Assembly: GCA_902783405.1 (NCBI GenBank)
Contig: CACZQZ010000043.1
Span: 1-8,978 of the forward strand
Reading direction: 5' to 3'
Source of the DNA: an uncultured Erysipelotrichaceae bacterium
GTDB lineage: Bacteria; Bacillota_I; Bacilli_A; RF39; UBA660
Length of the DNA: 8,978 nt
Positions within the stretch are counted from its first letter, which is position 1; every line of letters starts with the position of its first letter. This document shows, piece after piece, positions 1 through 6,284 of this stretch. Made by a program: the position numbers and the translations under genes. The notes under the pieces were generated by a model, which was given only the letters and a program-made list of their open reading frames with translations, did not search any database and was not told the DNA's origin.

Positions 1-593
1 AATAATATTTCTTTTGCTTTAGCATAGTTTTCCATTGTTTTATGGTAATCCAAATGATCCTGGGTTAAATTTGTAAATACAGCATAGTCAAATGATAGAA
101 TGTCAAGCCTTTTGTTATATAAAGCATGACTACTTGTCTCTAATACTACCGTTTTAAAACCTTTATCATAAGCTTTCATAAGTAGGTCATATGTATCACA
201 TAAATCAACACTAGTGTTTGGTAGTAAACATTCTCTTTTTTCTAAATAAAAACCTATAGTTCCTATGTATGCAGTTTTTATTCCAAGAGCATTTAATGCT
301 TGATAAAGTAGATAACTACTTGTCGTTTTTCCATTTGTACCAGTAATACCGATTAGAGTCATCTCATTCACATATTGATCATAGTTTTCTTTTAAATATT
401 TTTTTAAATATTCTCTAGTATCTGGAACAATTTCGGTAGGTACTGAATACTCTCCTCTTTCTACAACTACTTTAGAAGCTCCATTTTCAATAGCTTTTTC
501 TACATAAGCATGTCCATCATTTACTTCACATTTAACTGCGACAAAAATATCACCTTTTTTTATTTTTCTAGAATCTGTTTGAATATTTAGCAT
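1..593 (-). CDS. murE: MurE, UDP-MurNAc-tripeptide synthetase, N-terminal part (cut by window edge)
   Basis: This is the first 197 residues of a Mur ligase; the gene continues beyond position 1. MurE adds the third stem-peptide residue (meso-DAP or L-Lys) to UDP-MurNAc-L-Ala-D-Glu in the cytoplasm, using ATP. Visible motifs are TDSRKIKKGDIFVAV (residues 6-20, uridine-nucleotide-binding N-domain), the ATP P-loop GTNGKTT (85-91), SSHAL (154-158) and NLTQDHLDYH (175-184), which is diagnostic for MurE. The part that distinguishes DAP from Lys specificity lies outside the window. The start is fixed: an in-frame TAG (609-611) sits just upstream, with GAAAGAGG as ribosome binding site about 8 nt before the ATG. 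This leaves only five residues before the TDSR motif, whereas Bacillus MurE has roughly 25, so the N-terminus is short. It lies downstream of an unknown operon, with no dcw-cluster gene visible beside it. Confidence 0.95.
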   Translation of the reverse strand, partial: MLNIQTDSRKIKKGDIFVAVKCEVNDGHAYVEKAIENGASKVVVERGEYSVPTEIVPDTREYLKKYLKENYDQYVNEMTLIGITGTNGKTTSSYLLYQALNALGIKTAYIGTIGFYLEKRECLLPNTSVDLCDTYDLLMKAYDKGFKTVVLETSSHALYNKRLDILSFDYAVFTNLTQDHLDYHKTMENYAKAKEIL

Positions 594-635
594 TTTTAAA
601 ACCTCTTTCTATATCTATTTTACAACAATATGAAA

Positions 636-662
636 AAGAATGAAAGTTTTTCTTTCATTCTT
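636..662 (-). terminator. Intrinsic terminator hairpin between the unknown operon and murE
   Basis: A perfect 11-bp inverted repeat, AAGAATGAAAG / CTTTCATTCTT, surrounds a 5-nt loop. Read on the minus strand it ends in TTTTTC, a short U-tract. It probably ends transcripts from the operon at 794-2910. If the murE promoter lies further upstream, the hairpin would instead sit in the murE leader and reduce read-through. The stem is AT-rich, so efficiency is uncertain. Confidence 0.6.
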
Positions 663-672
663 CATTAAGCTT

Positions 673-696
673 TTCCTTCCTATATATAGAAAGGAA
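673..696. repeat. 24-bp near-perfect palindrome in the murE upstream region
   Basis: TTCCTTCC-TATATATA-GAAAGGAA reads almost the same on both strands, with one mismatched pair that would be a G-U wobble in RNA. It lies 10 bp from the terminator hairpin on its operon side. It could be an operator or a second hairpin. The TATATA core could also serve as the -10 of a murE promoter with TTGTCT as -35 (spacing 15), but that match is weak. Confidence 0.45.
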
Positions 697-793
697 TATA
701 AGTAGACAAAATTGTTTCTTAAAGATTTTTACTTAAGATAAAATAAATTATTTTTGTCACATTCTCCAAAAATCTAAAAAAACGGACATCTAT

Positions 794-1381
794 TTAAAAT
801 AATGATTCTATATAAAAACTATCATTATAATCTAAAATAGAAATAATCATATTAATTTTAGATTGATATGAAATATTTTGACGTTCCAAAAAAACATCAA
901 TTCGATTTAATAAATCCGTTGAAACATAGTTTGTTAAATTCTTTAAATCATTTTTTAATTGTTTATCAAACTCTAGTTTTTTTTCTGTATCATCTAACAA
1001 CTTCTTTACATCTCTGTGGCTTGTATTTACACCTCTCAATGTATACATAAAATTTTCAATAAATTCTTTGCATAAATTTTCTTGTTTACTAGTAAGTGAA
1101 AGTTCTAATGATTCCATTTGAGGAATAAAATAACGAATAACTTGCATTTGCTTTTTTACCTCTTCAAATGATTGACTATCATAACTTTGTTTTAACACTT
1201 CTTCCATCAAATCATCTGAAACAGATAAAACAGTTTTCACATCATTTGGATTTAAAGTAATAGATAAGTTTTGCATAACATTTATTTTTTCCTCTAACGA
1301 TGAAATACTTTCTTTTAAGTTTTCCACTTTTTTCTGTGATAAAATAATATTTTCACTTAAAGTATTTAAAAGTCCATTCAT
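794..1381 (-). CDS. Uncharacterised 195-aa helical protein, third gene of unknown operon
   Basis: I do not recognise this family. The 195-residue product looks almost entirely alpha-helical and charged. Residues about 10-38 have the heptad-like pattern of a short coiled coil, followed by an NPNDVKTVLSVSDDLMEEVL segment (44-63). A second helical stretch rich in Lys/Asp/Leu spans about 122-150. No signal peptide, membrane segment or catalytic motif is visible, so it is probably cytosolic. The start is well supported: AAAGGAG (1389-1395) lies 7 nt before the ATG, inside the 3' end of the preceding gene. The preceding TAA stop is separated from this ATG by a single base, which implies translational coupling. 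It is the last gene before the terminator at 636-662. Its physical link to the two genes before it suggests a shared complex or pathway. Confidence 0.85.
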   Translation of the reverse strand: MNGLLNTLSENIILSQKKVENLKESISSLEEKINVMQNLSITLNPNDVKTVLSVSDDLMEEVLKQSYDSQSFEEVKKQMQVIRYFIPQMESLELSLTSKQENLCKEFIENFMYTLRGVNTSHRDVKKLLDDTEKKLEFDKQLKNDLKNLTNYVSTDLLNRIDVFLERQNISYQSKINMIISILDYNDSFYIESLF

Positions 1382-1382
1382 T

Positions 1383-1604
1383 TTACCACTCCTTTACAAT
1401 TTTTAATAATTCATGATAGACACTAAAATTTTTTTGTTCTAATGAGAAATATGACGCTAATCCATCAATTTTATCAGGTAAATGTTCAGCGATATCTTTT
1501 AGTGTTAACTTTTTTTGATCCATATAAGTTATAATTTCCCCAAGCATATCTTGATATAAATTTTCAAGTTTTTCTTGCATAATCTTTTCTTCTGTACTCA
1601 TCAT
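1383..1604 (-). CDS. Small 73-aa protein, possible HTH fold, second gene of unknown operon
   Basis: An ATG at 1622 would overlap the preceding gene by 17 nt, but the only good ribosome binding site, AAAGGTGG (1611-1618), lies inside that extension and 6 nt before the ATG at 1604. I therefore take 1604 as the start; an adjacent ATG at 1601 is possible. The product has an N-terminal amphipathic helix (residues 3-30). It then has KKLTLKDIAEHL (31-42), DKIDGLASYFS (44-54) and a final helix ending in VYHELLKIVKEW. The middle resembles helices 2 and 3 of Cro/CI-type helix-turn-helix proteins, where LTLKDIAEHL is a common phrase, but the turn is not canonical. DNA binding is therefore only a suggestion. 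It lies one base after the stop of the 434-aa gene and one base before the 195-aa gene. Confidence 0.8.
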   Translation of the reverse strand: MMSTEEKIMQEKLENLYQDMLGEIITYMDQKKLTLKDIAEHLPDKIDGLASYFSLEQKNFSVYHELLKIVKEW

Positions 1605-1605
1605 A

Positions 1606-2910
1606 TTATCCCACCTTTGCATTTAATGTTAGTGTATCAAAAATAATCTTTTCTTGAAGTTCATTTGAATCCATAATTTCTTTGTATCCAACTGGGTTAT
1701 TTAATTCATCAATCAAAAGTTCTAATTCTTCTTTATATCTATTTAATCTTTCTAAAACATCTTTTTCTACATTGGTAGAACCAAAATGATATAGTTTTAT
1801 CGCTACAAAAGTATTTTCTTTGACATTAATAATAATAATATTAACATCATTTTTAGTTATTTTATATGTATTGATTAATTTATTATAAAAGGCCTCTTCT
1901 TTTTTTATTTTTCCTTGTCTAAATTCTTTTAAAAGTTCAATGATATCTTTAAAATCTTTTTTATTAAAATTTTCTTTTCTAAAATCTTCCATAATAATGT
2001 TATTTCTAATTTGTGGTAATTTGTAAATCATTTCATTATTAACTATTTTATTAATTTTAGGTTCATTACTATATTCCTTTAAATAATTATAATTCTTTTG
2101 TAGTTGTTCTAATATTCTTTGATGATATAAATCAGAATTATCTTGTAATTCTTTTTTAAATATACGTATTTCATCTTCAAATAAAGATAGTAATGAAGAC
2201 TTTAATTCATCAAAATTACTCATATTTTTTAGAGGCAATATATTTTTTAAAGAAGAAAAATCACTATTTTTTATAATATCAAAATATTCTTTTATATAAT
2301 CTTTTTTTTGTATATCTCTTTCTTCAAAAGAAATATCTTCAACACTTTCTTTTCCTTCTAGTTTTTTTGCATTTAATTTTGTTAGATAAAGAATATAATA
2401 ATACATTTCACTTTCTGTAATATCACTATTTAAAATAACATCGGTTATTGTCTTACTATTTTTGATATATTCACCATTTTCTAAAGATGTGATTGCTACA
2501 CGATAAATTTGTGTTTTTTCTAATATTTTGTCATTATTTTTAGATATTCGATCCACATCATTATCATAATCTTTTATTTTACGTCTTAATTCTTCTAATA
2601 AAGATGCAAGTTCTTTTTTTGCACCATTTAATTGTGGCAAATCATCACATATCTTGGTTCCCTCATAAATAAAAGAAATTCGATTAATGATAAGTTTTTG
2701 TTTACTTTCTTCTCCAAAAATATCAATTGTTAATTCTTTTAAATAATCTAATTCGTTTTCTAAAATTAAATCAATATCTTTATTTTTATTCAAAAAATTT
2801 TGAATTAATTCTCTTTTTTTCAATACTTCATAGGAATTTTCTAAATGAGATTCGATTCCACTAATGTAATTTTTTAACAAAATGATAATTTGTTCTTTGA
2901 CATTTTTCAT
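1606..2910 (-). CDS. Uncharacterised 434-aa protein with coiled-coil segment, first gene of unknown operon
   Basis: I do not recognise this family. The product is hydrophilic, Lys/Glu/Asn-rich and mostly helical. Residues about 94-134 (LNGAKKELASLLEELRRKIK and onward) look like a coiled coil. Residues 165-181 (ESEMYYYILYLTKLNAK) form an aromatic helix. Residues 234-284 are another long helical stretch. Near the C-terminus, NDVNIIIINVKENTFVAIKLYHF (354-376) looks like a beta hairpin, followed by the helix DVLERLNRYKEELELLIDEL (384-403). There is no Walker box, nuclease, membrane or secretion signal. GAGGTGG lies 4 nt before the ATG at 2910, and an extended -10 promoter lies just upstream. The domain order (helical arm, helical middle, small alpha/beta end) could suit a scaffold or adaptor, but this is inference only. 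Confidence 0.85.
   Translation of the reverse strand: MKNVKEQIIILLKNYISGIESHLENSYEVLKKRELIQNFLNKNKDIDLILENELDYLKELTIDIFGEESKQKLIINRISFIYEGTKICDDLPQLNGAKKELASLLEELRRKIKDYDNDVDRISKNNDKILEKTQIYRVAITSLENGEYIKNSKTITDVILNSDITESEMYYYILYLTKLNAKKLEGKESVEDISFEERDIQKKDYIKEYFDIIKNSDFSSLKNILPLKNMSNFDELKSSLLSLFEDEIRIFKKELQDNSDLYHQRILEQLQKNYNYLKEYSNEPKINKIVNNEMIYKLPQIRNNIIMEDFRKENFNKKDFKDIIELLKEFRQGKIKKEEAFYNKLINTYKITKNDVNIIIINVKENTFVAIKLYHFGSTNVEKDVLERLNRYKEELELLIDELNNPVGYKEIMDSNELQEKIIFDTLTLNAKVG
1611..1618 (-). promoter_or_regulatory. Ribosome binding site that sets the start of the 73-aa gene
   Basis: AAAGGTGG sits 6 nt before the ATG at 1604 and overlaps the last codons of the 434-aa gene. It excludes the in-frame ATG at 1622, which has no comparable site, and it indicates coupled translation of the two genes. 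Confidence 0.75.
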
Positions 2911-2931
2911 GTTTCCACCTCAATTGGTATT

Positions 2932-2958
2932 ATTATATCACGTATTTACAATTTTCAA
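2932..2958 (-). promoter_or_regulatory. Sigma-A-type extended -10 promoter of the unknown operon
   Basis: On the minus strand a perfect TATAAT (2932-2937) is preceded by TGA, giving the extended -10 TGATATAAT. A TTGAAA at 2953-2958 stands as a -35, with a short 15-nt spacer that an extended -10 can tolerate. The predicted RNA start is near 2925, about 15 nt before the 434-aa gene's ATG. The promoter fits inside the 50-bp gap after mutL, so the operon can be expressed apart from mutL, although no terminator separates them. Confidence 0.65.
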
Positions 2959-2960
2959 CA

Positions 2961-4769
2961 TTAAAATCCGCTTCTTTTGAATAATTTTTCTAATTCTGCT
3001 TTAGAGTAAAAAATAATAGTTGGTCTTCCATGAGGACAATGAAATGGATTTTTACAATTTCGTAAATCTTTAATTAAGTTTTCCATTTCTTTTATAGTAA
3101 TTAAGTCGTTAGCTTTAATAGACATTTTACAAGCCATAGTAGCCGCAATATGATCATAAAATTTAGCTAAATCAAAATTTTTTTCTTCTAATATAACAAG
3201 TTCCACTACTTTTCTGATAGCTGCTTCCTCATTTTCTTTTGGAATCCAAACAGGATGGGATTTGATAATGATTGAATTGATGCCAAATTCATCTACATCA
3301 AAATCCATATTTTTAAGTATTTCCATATTTTGTTTCATAATAACAAATTCACTATTAGATAATTCAATAATAATTGGAAATAACAAATCTGTTTTTAAAT
3401 GTGTAGGATGAGTTAAATGTTCTAAACAAATCTCATAATTTACTCTTTCTTTAGCTGCATGTTGATCAATCATATACATACCAAGTTCATTTTGACAAAT
3501 CAAATATGTTCCATGAACTGAACCAATTGGATATATTTCAGGAAGTCTTTCTTCTTTTTCATTCTCTTCTACTTGATTTTTAATTTCTTTGTCTATACCT
3601 TCTTCTTTCGGTAATAATTTGTCATTTACAATGTAAGGAGTTTCTTCTTCATCAATAGTTTGCTCTATTTTTGTAGTACTTTCTTCTCTTTCCAATTGTA
3701 AGGTAACTTCTTCATATCTTGGTTTAATAAGATCTTTTTTCTCTTCTTCTTTAAAAATTGCATTACTATCAATATGTGGAATTAAATTAATCTCTTTTAG
3801 TTTATTTTGAATCATTGTTTGAATTAAAGAAGTTAATTCTTCCATCTTACTAAATTTAACATCCATTTTAGTTGGATGAATATTAACATCTACTAAAGAA
3901 GTATCTACAGATATATTTAAAACAACTACAGGATAACGATTATCTGGTTTATAAGAATGATAAGCATCATTAATGACTCTATTGATAATAGTATTTCTTA
4001 CTACTCTATTGTTGACAAGAATAACCATAGAATTCTTACTAGAACGATGTATTTCTGGAAGAGAGATATAACCACTTATCATATAATCATCATTTTCTGC
4101 TTTAACTTCAATCATTTTTTTTGCAAGTGAAATTCCATATACAAAACGAATTGTTTTAAGTAAACTACCACTTCCATCGGTATTTAATAATACATTTCCA
4201 TTATTATATAAAGTAAACCTAATATTTGGATAAGATAAAGCTATTTTATTTATATAATCTGTTACATTGGCAAGTTCAGCATATAAACTTTTCATGTGTT
4301 TTAGTCTCGCTGGTACATTATAAAATAATTCTTTTACTGTAATGGAAGTTCCTCTCCTTGCTTCAGCAGGTTTTACATCTAATATATGTCCTCCTTCAAT
4401 ATGAATACAGGTTCCAACTTCTCCAGTAGACGTTATTAATTCTACTTTAGAAACTGATGAAATTGAAGGAAGTGCTTCTCCTCTAAACCCTAGAGTGTCA
4501 ATTCTAAATAAATCATCTTCATCATAAATTTTGCTAGTAGCATGTCTTTGAAAAGCAAGAACAGCATCTTCTTTTTCCATACCAATTCCATTATCTGTAA
4601 CTTTTATTTCTTTAATACCAGCATCGATAAGTTCTATTTTAATATTGGTACTTTCTGCATCAATAGCATTTTCTACAAGTTCTTTTACAACAGAAACACA
4701 TCTTTCTACTACTTCTCCAGCTGCTATTTTATTTGCTAATATTTCATCCATTACTTTTACTTTTGACAT
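2961..4769 (-). CDS. mutL: DNA mismatch repair protein MutL (nuclease type)
   Basis: This is a complete 602-aa MutL. MutL is recruited by mismatch-bound MutS and, in species lacking MutH, nicks the newly made strand. The N-terminal GHKL ATPase shows IAAGEVVER (15-23), KELVENAIDA (29-38, with catalytic E30 and metal-binding N34), DNGIG (59-63), HATSK (76-80) and GFRGEAL (94-100). The transducer domain ends with HPTKMDVKF (298-306). An acidic Glu/Lys-rich linker spans about 340-410. The C-terminal domain carries the endonuclease metal motif DQHAAKERVNYE (435-446), ACKMSIKA (546-553) and CPHGRP (578-583), so it should be an active latent nuclease. The usual ERP is ERC here (C24). AGGTGG lies 4 nt before the ATG. 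The mutS gene, often its neighbour, is not upstream; a terminator and a membrane-protein gene are there instead. Confidence 0.98.
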   Translation of the reverse strand: MSKVKVMDEILANKIAAGEVVERCVSVVKELVENAIDAESTNIKIELIDAGIKEIKVTDNGIGMEKEDAVLAFQRHATSKIYDEDDLFRIDTLGFRGEALPSISSVSKVELITSTGEVGTCIHIEGGHILDVKPAEARRGTSITVKELFYNVPARLKHMKSLYAELANVTDYINKIALSYPNIRFTLYNNGNVLLNTDGSGSLLKTIRFVYGISLAKKMIEVKAENDDYMISGYISLPEIHRSSKNSMVILVNNRVVRNTIINRVINDAYHSYKPDNRYPVVVLNISVDTSLVDVNIHPTKMDVKFSKMEELTSLIQTMIQNKLKEINLIPHIDSNAIFKEEEKKDLIKPRYEEVTLQLEREESTTKIEQTIDEEETPYIVNDKLLPKEEGIDKEIKNQVEENEKEERLPEIYPIGSVHGTYLICQNELGMYMIDQHAAKERVNYEICLEHLTHPTHLKTDLLFPIIIELSNSEFVIMKQNMEILKNMDFDVDEFGINSIIIKSHPVWIPKENEEAAIRKVVELVILEEKNFDLAKFYDHIAATMACKMSIKANDLITIKEMENLIKDLRNCKNPFHCPHGRPTIIFYSKAELEKLFKRSGF

Positions 4770-4785
4770 AATACCACCTAATAAT

Positions 4786-4791
4786 ATTATA
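4786..4791 (-). promoter_or_regulatory. Possible -10 box of mutL
   Basis: A perfect TATAAT on the minus strand lies between the upstream terminator and mutL. The -35 position falls in the T-run of that terminator and gives only TTTTTT or CTTTTT. The RNA start would be near 4779, so the leader would begin at the ribosome binding site itself. The terminator upstream argues that mutL needs its own promoter, and this is the best candidate I see. Confidence 0.35.
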
Positions 4792-4806
4792 CCGATTTTT
4801 TTTAAT

Positions 4807-4841
4807 AAAAAAAAGAGATTATAAAAATTTATATTCCCTTT
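4807..4841 (-). terminator. Rho-independent terminator after the membrane-protein gene
   Basis: On the minus strand AAAGGGAATATAAA pairs with TTTATAATCTCTTT over about 14 positions, with one G-U wobble and one mismatch. The run of eight T's at its end starts in the stem and continues past it. It lies 27 bp after the stop codon of the gene at 4868-5272 and isolates that gene from mutL. Confidence 0.75.
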
Positions 4842-4867
4842 AAATATTATTTTCTTTTAATTTTATG

Positions 4868-5272
4868 TTATGAATTACTACTTGGAGTTGGCGTAGGTAA
4901 AGTAATAAATTCTTTACTATCACTTACAACAATACAACTTTCATCATTATTGACAAAACATTTTAAACAAGAATTAATATTTGCCTCTTCATCTCCACCT
5001 ACTAAATTAATTAAAAATTCTACAATCGTAACGATAAAAAATACAATAGCTGCTGTTACGCATCTTTTTATAAATAATTGTTGTCCTTTTTTTATCTCAT
5101 CTTCTTTTTGTGCAATAACTGATTTTCCTAAATCGAGCATTCCATAAATAATAAGTAAAATAGGTACAGCAATCTTAATCAATGTAATAATAGTATGTAT
5201 AATATATGGAATTTGTCTACTAAAAGAAATTTCAAGACTACCACATGTAACATTTTCAAGTATGTTAAGCAT
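4868..5272 (-). CDS. Two-pass membrane protein, TrbC/VirB2-like topology, function unknown
   Basis: A 134-aa product with transmembrane helices at about residues 24-47 and 71-92, joined by a charged loop, GKSVIAQKEDEIKKGQQLFIKR (49-70). The C-terminal tail is polar, contains CLKC (102-105) and a third Cys at 113, and ends in a Thr/Pro/Ser-rich stretch. The pattern of two hydrophobic helices around a short basic loop recalls TrbC/VirB2-type pilin or small T4SS membrane subunits. No other conjugation gene is in the window, so that likeness is only structural. The open frame extends upstream to an ATG at 5326, but that codon lies inside the -35 box. The ATG at 5272 has AAAGGGG 7 nt upstream and is chosen. 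It is probably monocistronic, with its own promoter and terminator. Confidence 0.85.
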   Translation of the reverse strand: MLNILENVTCGSLEISFSRQIPYIIHTIITLIKIAVPILLIIYGMLDLGKSVIAQKEDEIKKGQQLFIKRCVTAAIVFFIVTIVEFLINLVGGDEEANINSCLKCFVNNDESCIVVSDSKEFITLPTPTPSSNS

Positions 5273-5279
5273 AATAAAA

Positions 5280-5286
5280 CCCCTTT
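5280..5286 (-). promoter_or_regulatory. Ribosome binding site that sets the start of the membrane-protein gene
   Basis: AAAGGGG lies 7 nt before the ATG at 5272 and downstream of the predicted RNA start (about 5292). This makes the more upstream in-frame ATG at 5326 untenable. Confidence 0.7.
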
Positions 5287-5298
5287 CTAATGAACAAT

Positions 5299-5326
5299 AT
5301 TGTACTACCTTTTTTTTATTTGTCAA
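5299..5326 (-). promoter_or_regulatory. Near-consensus sigma-A promoter of the membrane-protein gene
   Basis: On the minus strand a perfect TTGACA (-35, 5321-5326) is followed after 16 nt by TACAAT (-10, 5299-5304, five of six matches). The spacer includes a run of eight A's. It is the best housekeeping promoter in the window and predicts strong constitutive expression. It starts 2 bp after the stop codon of the LysR gene. Confidence 0.8.
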
Positions 5327-5328
5327 AT

Positions 5329-6210
5329 CTAAGAAATAAGTTCAATTAGTTTTTTTACTGCAACATTACTCATGCTTTCCTTTAAAACTAAATATCCAAA
5401 ATCTTGTACAGGTAATTCAAATTCACAAGATAATTCATATAATTCCTTTTCTTTTAATTCTTTTAAAGCATATTCTTTAGTTATAAAACCTATACCATAT
5501 CCATATTTTATAAAAGAGATAAGGAGATTAGAACTATCAATATCCATTATTGATTCTGAGTTAATATCGTATTGTAAACAAAACTTTTCAAAATTTTTTC
5601 TAGAATTTGATTTTATCGACTGAAGAATCAAGGGATTTTTTTCTAAATCTTTTTTTGTTATTTTCCCCTTTAATTTATGATAAAATTCTTTGTTACAAAC
5701 AAAAATATAATGAAATGTTCCTAATTTATTAACGGAGAAAGATAATGAATCTTTTGAATTGATTTTAGAAAATAATAAATCAATACTACCATCTTTTAAT
5801 TTTTCTTTTAAAGTTTCACCGTCATCTGTAGCTATATCAATCGCTATATTAGGATATTTTTTGTGAAAAATGGTCAAGTAATGAATAAGATATATTTTGG
5901 TTAACGATGTACTAATACCAATGGAAATAGTACCTTTTCTAAGTTCTCTATAATCTTCAGCGTTTCCTAATGCATGATCAAGAAGCATAAGTGCTTCTTT
6001 CACTTTCTTTAAAATGGCTTCTCCTGATTCTGTTATAATTAATCCTTTTGGCGTCCTAATGAAAAGAGTTATTCCAAGACTTTCTTCTAAATTCTTAATA
6101 TGTTTTGAAACAGCAGGTTGAGAAATACACAGTTCTTTACTTGCTTTAGTAATATTTTTATGTTTGGCTACAACATAAAAAATCCGATACAATTCTAAAT
6201 TCACATTCAT
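5329..6210 (-). CDS. LysR-type transcriptional regulator
   Basis: A full-length (293 aa) LysR family regulator. The winged HTH occupies residues 1-60: LELYRIFYVVAKHKNITKAS, then the recognition helix region SQPAVSKHIKNLEESLG (30-46), LFIRTPKGLIITESG (49-63) and a linker helix to about 88. The co-inducer domain follows from KGTISIGIS, with FHKKYPNIAI and a DGSIDLLFSK segment typical of the type-2 periplasmic-binding fold. Such proteins act as tetramers, commonly repressing themselves and activating a divergent gene when an effector binds. The effector cannot be read from the sequence. GGAGG lies 6 nt before the ATG. It is divergent from the PHP phosphoesterase gene, with a symmetric dyad over both -10 boxes. 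The gene ends in TAG, with no terminator before the next promoter. Confidence 0.93.
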   Translation of the reverse strand: MNVNLELYRIFYVVAKHKNITKASKELCISQPAVSKHIKNLEESLGITLFIRTPKGLIITESGEAILKKVKEALMLLDHALGNAEDYRELRKGTISIGISTSLTKIYLIHYLTIFHKKYPNIAIDIATDDGETLKEKLKDGSIDLLFSKINSKDSLSFSVNKLGTFHYIFVCNKEFYHKLKGKITKKDLEKNPLILQSIKSNSRKNFEKFCLQYDINSESIMDIDSSNLLISFIKYGYGIGFITKEYALKELKEKELYELSCEFELPVQDFGYLVLKESMSNVAVKKLIELIS

Positions 6211-6247
6211 AATAACCTCCAGTTATATCCACATAACATATATATAT

Positions 6248-6276
6248 TTTAATTATAACAATTTTTACGTTATAAT
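6248..6276 (+). promoter_or_regulatory. Promoter of the PHP phosphoesterase gene
   Basis: A perfect TATAAT (6271-6276) lies 22 bp before the ATG. The -35 position (6248-6253, 17-nt spacing) reads TTTAAT and is a poor match, which would suit a promoter that needs an activator such as the divergent LysR protein. The leader would be only about 15 nt. Confidence 0.5.
6252..6276. promoter_or_regulatory. Putative LysR operator: 8-bp perfect inverted repeat
   Basis: ATTATAAC (6252-6259) and GTTATAAT (6269-6276) form a perfect inverted repeat with a 9-bp spacer. The left arm contains the minus-strand -10 of the lysR gene and the right arm the plus-strand -10 of the PHP gene. LysR proteins commonly bind interrupted dyads in divergent promoter regions, so this is the natural candidate site. 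Part of the symmetry follows simply from two -10 boxes facing away from each other. Confidence 0.5.
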
Positions 6277-6280
6277 ACAA
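6252..6280 (-). promoter_or_regulatory. Promoter of the LysR-family gene
   Basis: On the minus strand TATAAT (6252-6257) is preceded after 17 nt by TTGTAT (6275-6280), three of six -35 matches. Its -35 overlaps the -10 of the PHP promoter, so the two polymerases would exclude each other. The predicted leader is about 35 nt and contains GGAGG. Confidence 0.55.
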
Positions 6281-6284
6281 TTAT

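Noticed and set aside
868..1050. 60-aa open frame on the plus strand
   Set aside because: It lies fully antisense to the 195-aa gene, has no ribosome binding site, and its low-complexity His/Leu/Tyr composition is what the opposite strand of a helical Lys/Asn gene gives.
794..2910. Toxin-antitoxin or known anti-phage defence operon
   Set aside because: The small HTH-like middle gene suggested this, but neither partner has a nuclease, ATPase, TIR, toxin or other effector motif that I can see, so I do not make the claim.
4542..4739. 65-aa Phe/Tyr/Ser/Cys-rich plus-strand frame
   Set aside because: It is antisense to the conserved ATPase domain of mutL, which explains every base, and no start signals are present.
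4950..5147. 65-aa plus-strand frame
   Set aside because: It is antisense to the membrane-protein gene, whose promoter, ribosome binding site and terminator support the minus strand.
5273..5326. 18-residue N-terminal extension of the membrane protein (MTNKKKVVQYCSLERGFI)
   Set aside because: Its start codon lies in the TTGACA -35 box, upstream of the predicted RNA start, and the ribosome binding site is before the inner ATG.
5372..5623. 83-aa plus-strand frame
   Set aside because: It is antisense to the effector domain of the LysR regulator and lacks a ribosome binding site.
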